Source: Pontederia crassipes (lineage: Eukaryota > Streptophyta > Magnoliopsida > Commelinales > Pontederiaceae). From it: 64,000 bases of DNA. Position 1 is the first letter of the stretch; each line of letters begins with the position of its first letter. This document shows positions 57,826-64,000 of the stretch, in pieces. The translations under genes and the position numbers were made by a program. The notes under the pieces are model-generated. The model saw only the letters and a program-made list of their open reading frames with translations. It was not told the origin of the DNA and ran no database searches. The stretch is from positions 21,642,157 to 21,706,156 of the forward strand of contig CM060192.1 in the NCBI GenBank assembly GCA_030549335.1, given 5' to 3'.

Positions 57826-57833
57826 CCCCAAAT

Positions 57834-58690
57834 ACAACGAAGTTGGTATAAAATATTTAGAACCAATTTGATTTAGTTGATATAAAATAATGGATAATTC
57901 AAATACTGGTAAATAATTTAACAGTTCAAGCTCATTTAAAAAATAAACAATTACATTTTTATAATAAAAGAATTTATAAGTTATTATTTTTTATCAAATG
58001 ATCAAAATGTTCTTGCTATTATAATAAAAGAAAGAGTCGAATAAAATTTATATTTTTATATGAATATTTAAATATATAAAAAAAAGATAGTATATTTATT
58101 TATCAAATTGATCGGTTTTTTTGTACTCAATTTTTTTCCTCTTACAAAAAAAAAGAGAAAGCTTCTCTCACTTTTTTTTTTACTTATGAGTAGGTAAAAA
58201 AATATTATTAGTTATCAAATATAGAAAAAGTTTTAAAAATGTGTATAAGTCAATCAAATCGAATTATAAACTTAGCCTAACATGATTTGGTAATGATTTC
58301 TAGATAAGCATTCCTCTCATGTCTTGTTGTCTTCCTAGAGTTAGAGGTGGAGTAGAAAAGAAAAGCTAAAGGTTAAAACTGTGAAATTAATCTTTTTATG
58401 AAGATGGTGAAGAGTTAGATGTTATTGAAATGTATATAGGCGGAAGAGACGACCAAATCCAATTAAATAGAAGCACTGTTGGATAAATCAAGGCCGAATT
58501 AATGATGCTTATTGCAGCTACAGAAGTCATCCGTATCTTAAATCTTAATTTGGCATAACATTGAAGTCAGAAAGTTTTGTTTCCATATATGGAAACTAAA
58601 GTTTCTTTTTAAGCTTGAGTATTTTTTTCTTTCTCTGTCACATTTGTTCCTGTTGTTATAATCGTTTATTTGTGATCAACAATTTCAGAA
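57834..58690. other. AT-rich non-coding stretch
   Basis: No gene is supported. Low-complexity A/T runs dominate. Confidence 0.4.
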
Positions 58691-60273
58691 TCCTTAGTAT
58701 TTTTCAACGGTTTTGCAATTGATAGAAAAATCTTTCGACCAAAAATTCATTCCTAATACGGATGACAAATTCTCATCGGTAAATTATCGACGGACATTGC
58801 CTTAGGAATTATCAATAAATTGAAATTCTTTTATAATTTCAAAGGCTAAGATCGTCGATAATTTACCGATAAAAATTTATCATCATATATGTAATATCAT
58901 ATATATGTTTAATATTTTATTCCTAAATTTACGGCGAGCTTAGACTTCGAAATTATTGATGAATTTAAATTCACCGATAATTCTGAAGACTAAGCCCATC
59001 GGTAATTATTTTTATAATAATAAATATGTAATTCTAAATGTTAAATATGTTGGTAATTAAACTTAATATTTTATTATTATTATTTATAATACAATAATAT
59101 TTCTATTTCTATATTTATTTATATTCTTTTCTTGATGCATTAATAAAATAATATATTAAATAAGTTATCATTATTTTTTATTTTCTCATAATTATCTTTA
59201 TTTTTATCTTTTTTACTCATTTTCCTTTTAATATATTTAAAGATATAGAACATATATTTTAAATAAATTTAGACTACAATATAGATAAATTTTAATAAAA
59301 TTAAAATTGTCAACTTCTTATCCAAGATATAACTAATTTTAGTCATAAGTATAAATTTTGGATTACATCTTGGATTCACAAAAAAAATTGTAAAAAGTAC
59401 AATTACAAATTTTTATCATTATAATCTTATTCATAAAAAAAATTCTAAAAATGTACATTAAAATTTGTGAATGATAAATATTTTAAATTCTAACAATTCA
59501 CTTGTTCTTTTCTAATTATATTTCCTTTTTTTATCACACTTCTTGCATTCTATATAAATTGAACATCCATTATTTGTATCATTATTTTTTTTATTATATG
59601 TTTTAAAGACTATGCACTAATTTAAAACATTATGAAAAGTAAGAACATAAAGCTACCAATATATGACCCTTTCAAATTCTATATCAATTAATGACATAAG
59701 ATTAGGATAATATTAAGATATATAATATTGTTAGTATATATGCATATTGATTAAGATAAGTATTATATATACATTGACGTTATAAAATTAGTTAGAAATT
59801 TTCCTACCTAATTATAAATTTACAAATTTTATTTCTTGAACTTATTCTCGGGTAATAATTAGATTATTTTCAATTAATTTTATTGAAAAACCTATTAAGT
59901 TACTTTTTATTAATTGTGAAATATCAATTTAATCTTTACTATCTTATTACAATAAATATCATTGTTCCGGCGGGTAGCCTCCCGCTAGAGGTTCCGATGG
60001 GGAAGTTCCGTCGGAACCTCCAACGGGAGGCTTCCCGTCGGAACCTTCAATGGGCCTCACCCAGTCATAACTTCCGATGATACTTTCCTGTTAGAACCTC
60101 CGACGGGCCCCCATCGGAACCTCCTTCGAAAATAGTGATAGATTTCATTATCCATCGAAAACTTGAGAGCTTTTTCGATGACTGTCTTTTTGTTAGAAAA
60201 TTCATCAGAAACAAAATTATTCGATGGATTTCGACGGATTTGGCCATTGGAAATTGTTAAAATTATTGTAGTG
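58690..60273. mobile_element. Degenerate CACTA-like element, right end visible
   Basis: The right end reads ATTATTGTAGTG (60262-60273), the complement of a CACTA terminus, preceded by dense subterminal motifs (ggaacctcc, ttccgtcgg, ccgacggg at 59970-60130). A second motif cluster at 58700-59000 (atcggtaaatt, ccgataatt) is read as the left subterminal region. The left terminus itself could not be found and the core is AT-rich and non-coding, so the start is approximate. Confidence 0.45.
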
Positions 60274-60892
60274 AAGTGGTTACACACTATAACAAAGAGG
60301 TATGATTAGTTCCAAAAGTTTCAAGAGGTATGAAACTGGTCCTTAGCAAATATTTTCTCATGTCATAGCTAGTTATGTTTCAATTAAAACAATGAAGACA
60401 AATTTTTTAAATGCTAATATGTGAATTGAGTGTAAAATATAAAATCAATTAAAAAATAAAATAATTAATATTTGAAAATAGTGAAACCTAAGGACCAATT
60501 TAACATTGTTTCATCCTGAGACAATGTCAAATATCATGATCAATATTTGATCGGTGAAGTGGGTAGGTTAAAACTTAAAACTCGATGTAGAGAACACACA
60601 TATAGGGTGACATAAATAAGTCGAACATTGAATATTACTATGAAAAAAGTCTCACCCTTGAGTTAGGTCAGTGAAGTGATTATGGGAGGATGGTTAATTA
60701 GAGAGTACAATTTGCCAATTTGGTGTACTAGTCCATTCTTTTTTCTTTTAGCTAGCCTCCGATGTCGACATTCTAACTCGCACGGCACTAAAGAGCGTAT
60801 TATCAGCAATCGTCCCACCATCGAGCTCAACTAATCTCGTTAGATCATCTCGGACCGCATACTTGACAGTGGCAGGTGAGACTTCCAACAAA
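60274..60892. other. Non-coding stretch
   Basis: No sustained frame or defined repeat. A direct word pair, aggtatga near 60299 and 60331, is too short to interpret. Confidence 0.35.
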
Positions 60893-61085
60893 AGTTTTTT
60901 TTGCATTCATAAGGAATCAAGCTCGAGACTTGGCTTAAGTAAGGAAGAAGCGCTTACCAATCCACCCAACTAATCTGTGATGGAAGTAAGATATTTTTTG
61001 CATTCACAAGGAATTAAATTCGATATCTTGCTTAAACGAAGATGAGTCGTTTACCACTCTATCCCAACTAATGGGTGATGAAAAT
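60893..61085 (-). repeat. Tandem pair of tRNA-like (SINE-type) repeats
   Basis: Two related units of about 97 bp (60901 on and 60998 on). On the minus strand each reads like a decayed pol III head: an A-box-like TGGGATAGAGTGGTAAACG or TGGATTGGTAAGCGC, then about 30 bases later a B-box-like TCGAGCTTGATTCC or TCGAATTTAATTCC, then an A-rich word. This fits a tRNA-derived SINE. A functional tRNA is excluded because no cloverleaf with matching acceptor arm is visible. Confidence 0.5.
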
Positions 61086-61130
61086 AATGGGAAAGGCATT
61101 GGAGTGGATAAGGGAGTCAGATGTGCATGC

Positions 61131-61172
61131 AGAGAGTGAGTGAGTGAGTGAGTGAGTGAGTGAGTGAGTGAG
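61131..61172 (+). repeat. (GTGA)n microsatellite followed by (GA)n
   Basis: About ten perfect GTGA/GAGT units, then gagagagagaga and a decayed GATAGAGA tail to about 61200. Confidence 0.95.
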
Positions 61173-61329
61173 TGAGAGAGAGAGAGATAGAGAGGGAGGT
61201 GATGATAAATGCCTTGGGGAGATTATGTGAAGAATATTGTATGTTATTTCTTTAATGGCAATTCTCAAATATAAACAATAATATGTATTCACAAGCCAAT
61301 TAAAAAGATCTAGTTCAAACATTAGTTGA

Positions 61330-62224
61330 CTAAACTGATAATAGGATTAAGTCTCAAGCGCTCGATGGGTGCTAGTTCCGGATTCGAGTCTTGAAGTCAT
61401 CACGTTGGCTAGGGAACACATATGAATCGTAGTTTGATGTCCATGACTTGAGTGGAATGGTATATGACAAAATAAAAACCATGCACTGGGTGAAAAAGGG
61501 ACGACTAAGGGAATGGATGCTCTTATGCATCTAATCTGAGCACTCCCACTTCATAGAAATATCTCAAATAAGCTTTAGAATTTATAAATTTTTAGCGCAC
61601 ACTGCAAGCGCACAACAAGAGTCAATCCACAATGACAAAGCTGAAAAGTTCACAGTCGATTGAATTTGTGTAGAGGGAAAAGCTTGTCAGAGAAAGTCAT
61701 TTGAAATGCGAAAGTGAAATACCAATAAACTAGAAATGGCAATAAATGAAACTACACTATTTTTTTAGAAATTTTTAATGTAAGCACAGACAAATATCAA
61801 AGTAAATAAATACTAAGATGGGGATTGTTTTCAAGACTTCTGTTTCTTAAATCGATGAATTATTCGTAAAGTAGCAATAGTTGCCCCATGCATGGGCATT
61901 TCCACTCTCGTGACGGACGCCTTCTAGTTACCAAGTCACTCTCGTGCTTGTCGGTTTGCTAGACTTACATACATGAGGTCATCACTCGGTACGCTCTCGT
62001 CATGCTCTCGCGAGTGCAGGGTGTTCTAAAGTGCTGATTACCTAGATGAGGGTAGGTGTCATCACACTCTCACCTCCAGACTTAGAGGAATTTTGAGACA
62101 TAAGTTAGGACACAACCAACATCTTGTCTTGTATTGAATCCTAAAAAGTGATAATCTCTCTCAGGTAGGCTCCTTTAGGTCCGATTCCAGAGAGAAAAGA
62201 AAGAAAACAACACTAGTTATCGGT
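61330..62224. other. Non-coding repetitive-looking stretch
   Basis: No gene. A SINE-like B-box word (ggattcgagtcttg) is at about 61378. The section 61890-62090 has repeated ctctcgtg/actctcg words. Confidence 0.35.
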
Positions 62225-62515
62225 TACCATTTACATAAAACCCAACTGTCGTCCTACCTCTCAACACACATACAATAGCTAAGGAATAGATTATCCTCTC
62301 GAACGGGAGTCACCGACACTATAAAATGAAATACAGTTCGGACGAAGAAAGAACTTCAGCAAAGTAAATGACCTAAGGTACTCTGAGTCCACCTTTCAGC
62401 CTCATTGCAGAACTAACCAACAACACTCCATTAGACACAACCCAGTCATTGCCCCACCTCGGCACACATGCAGCGGTTGGTGAATAGAGTACCCTCTCAA
62501 GTGAGAGATGCAGAC
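62225..62515. repeat. Decayed direct repeat, period about 205 bp
   Basis: The block aacccaactgtcgtcctacc through taccctctcgaacgggag (62229-62307) is repeated in altered form at 62438-62506 (acccagtcattgccccacct ... taccctctcaagtgagag). Non-coding; the parent family is unknown. Confidence 0.5.
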
Positions 62516-62691
62516 AAATGGTCAAAGTTCCAAAAATAAAAGATCATCTGTCATAATCAAGAAAATAGGAGAAGCACAAATGCATTTTCCATGGTTGAAC
62601 TCAGGCAAATGGTGAGTACTTCGAACTGAACCCATAGGTTTCAATGAAAGTAGAAATGAATTAATGGAAGGCCAGATGACATTGTGCCTTT

Positions 62692-62892
62692 CTATAGGAA
62701 CCCAACTTCAAGCTCCTCCGTATCGGCCTTGAAGCTTGAATTGGGGAAAATAAGCACCCTCTCGGACCAAGGCACAATGGGTGGACAATCGAAAAAAACA
62801 TGTTCAACAATTAAAACTTCATCATAAAAATGACAACAACAATGGAACAATAAACAAGGAACAATAGAATAGGAACTCAAGACATGAAGCAA
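62692..62892 (-). pseudogene. LINE zf-RVT zinc-finger remnant
   Basis: The minus-strand frame contains LIVEHVFFDCPPIVPWSERVL, which matches the HLFxxCxxxxxxW core of the zinc-binding region (zf-RVT) that follows plant LINE reverse transcriptases. A Cys cluster (CCCHF) upstream could be the first metal ligands. Only about 60 residues remain. A single motif, so moderate confidence. Confidence 0.45.
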
Positions 62893-64000
62893 CCAGCTGC
62901 TACAGCTTAAACATAAACTTAGAAAAGATACTATTCAGAAACATAAGCATCCAAAAAGGATCCCCAGTGTTAGCTAGGTATCAACGACACATAGAGAAAC
63001 ATGAAAAGATGAAAAGAAAAAAAATGGGAGGTTGGTACTGAAATTTCTACATGTAAAACAATAAAAACAAATAGGAATGTAGTTTTACAAGATGAATGTG
63101 GAGAAATCATAAAAGTTATATTTAGGCGATAAATATGTGCTCGAACATGTTGTCATAGCAAGACATTAAATAAATATATGTTGAACATAAGTAAAAAGTA
63201 TGCATAACTCATCTGTATCAAACCCTCCCAAATTTAAATATTTGCTTGTTCTCAAGAAAAATTAGGAACTTATGATCGGAAGTTCTTAGGTTTGTGTGAT
63301 CACATTATACATGACAGTCTATCTCCTTAGCCTCCAGGCTTGTTATGCATGAGCATCATTTGCGCATTTAAGGCCCTTTAACCCCTGATTTAGGAACCAC
63401 TGAAGCAAGTGTTCCATGGGCACCAAATGAGATCACCCTATAGGCTGAACATTTGCATAACCTCCCCCAAGAATGTGCACATTTCTCTTACTTGTATTCA
63501 TACTAAAAGATGATTTGATCGCGCGGGGGACAATTACCTGTCCTTGGGTTAAACTAACCCTTTTTTTATTCACCCCTATTTTTTTTATTTTTCTTGATGT
63601 TGCGGCCCCCTCTTCAATTGTGTATTAGGGAGGTGAAAAGAAAAGAGAAGATTTTAACTGGGCATAATCCTTGCCTTTCTTCTGAGAGTACTCAACCCAT
63701 GTTCTAGTGGTGCCCTATATGGCATACTCTTGTCTCCCTCAAGTGAGGGGACAAAAAAGTAGCTATTCAGTAAAAAGAGAAACTGCCAACAACTTTCCCT
63801 ACCATTTCTTCCTAAAGTGCTCCGGTAAGGTACTTGGAACCTTTATTAAAGAAAGAACAAAAGTATTTTTCAATATACAAAAGAAGAGAAGTGCAGAAGT
63901 AGGGCATGCAAACTATGCAACTTATTATTATCACACTACACCAAATCATAAATCATAGTTTGGTATCATGCAAATAGGATGCAAATGTAAGATTCTAGAT
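62893..64000. other. Non-coding end of the window
   Basis: No gene is supported. The words tcaaaccctcccaaatttaaatatttgcttgttctcaag near 63220, and later cctcccccaagaatgtgcaca, suggest an unidentified LTR-element leader, but no primer site or LTR border was found. Confidence 0.3.

Noticed and set aside
60893-61085. A functional tRNA gene
   Set aside because: A- and B-box-like words are present but no acceptor stem or anticodon arm can be formed.

Overview
The window is nuclear DNA from a flowering plant and is dominated by transposable elements. The evidence is plant-type LTR retrotransposons primed by tRNA-Met, CACTA elements with plant-specific transposase fragments, a Helitron-type hairpin end, and plant gene families (a dirigent protein and a RING-H2 ligase). 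The two host-like genes are GC-rich within AT-rich surroundings, which hints at a monocot or magnoliid but does not settle the species. There is no rRNA, tRNA gene, CRISPR array or bacterial operon. Nearly all element genes carry stops or frameshifts, so the region is a record of old nested insertions.

Layout. 1-2421: AT-rich tandem repeats ending in a Helitron-like 3' terminus. 3425-26442: a stack of insertions. The outer layer looks like a degenerate CACTA transposon (3425-3680 and about 23214-26442). Inside it is a minus-strand Ty3/gypsy copy with an LTR-internal-LTR-internal arrangement (3681 to about 23213). Inside that are a large non-coding LTR retrotransposon (4582-18417) and a 1.7-kb solo-LTR-like unit (20603-22276). 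The non-coding element in turn holds a gypsy-type solo LTR (6605-9290), a 5'-truncated LINE (about 13381-13990) and a CACTA element (15119-16550). Most junctions are supported by target-site duplications or by an empty related copy inside the window.

27285-38741: a LINE RNase H fragment split by a full-length but dead Tekay-like gypsy chromovirus (27957-38663, duplication GGACG). 39245-39892: a RING-H2 gene with two apparent compensating frameshifts. 41545-42290: a degraded gypsy LTR. 42855-53709: an old minus-strand Ty1/copia fragment split by a full-length SIRE-like copia element (43228-52639, duplication GAGAT). The copia element carries an extra 327-residue ORF between pol and the 3' LTR.

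53710-64000: mostly non-coding. It holds possible remnants of a host gene near 54 kb, an intact intronless dirigent-like gene (56264-56752, minus), a 706-bp hAT-like MITE with a perfect 8-bp duplication (57120-57825), a degenerate CACTA end (60273), a tandem tRNA-like SINE pair, a GTGA microsatellite and a LINE zinc-finger remnant.

Most notable are the extra ORF in the copia element, the palindromic GGTCGACCG motif repeated in LTRs of unrelated families, an inverted GAA/TTC hairpin in one gypsy LTR, and the resolvable order of insertions. The dirigent gene is the only clearly intact host gene. All boundaries were read by eye; no alignment or database search was run.
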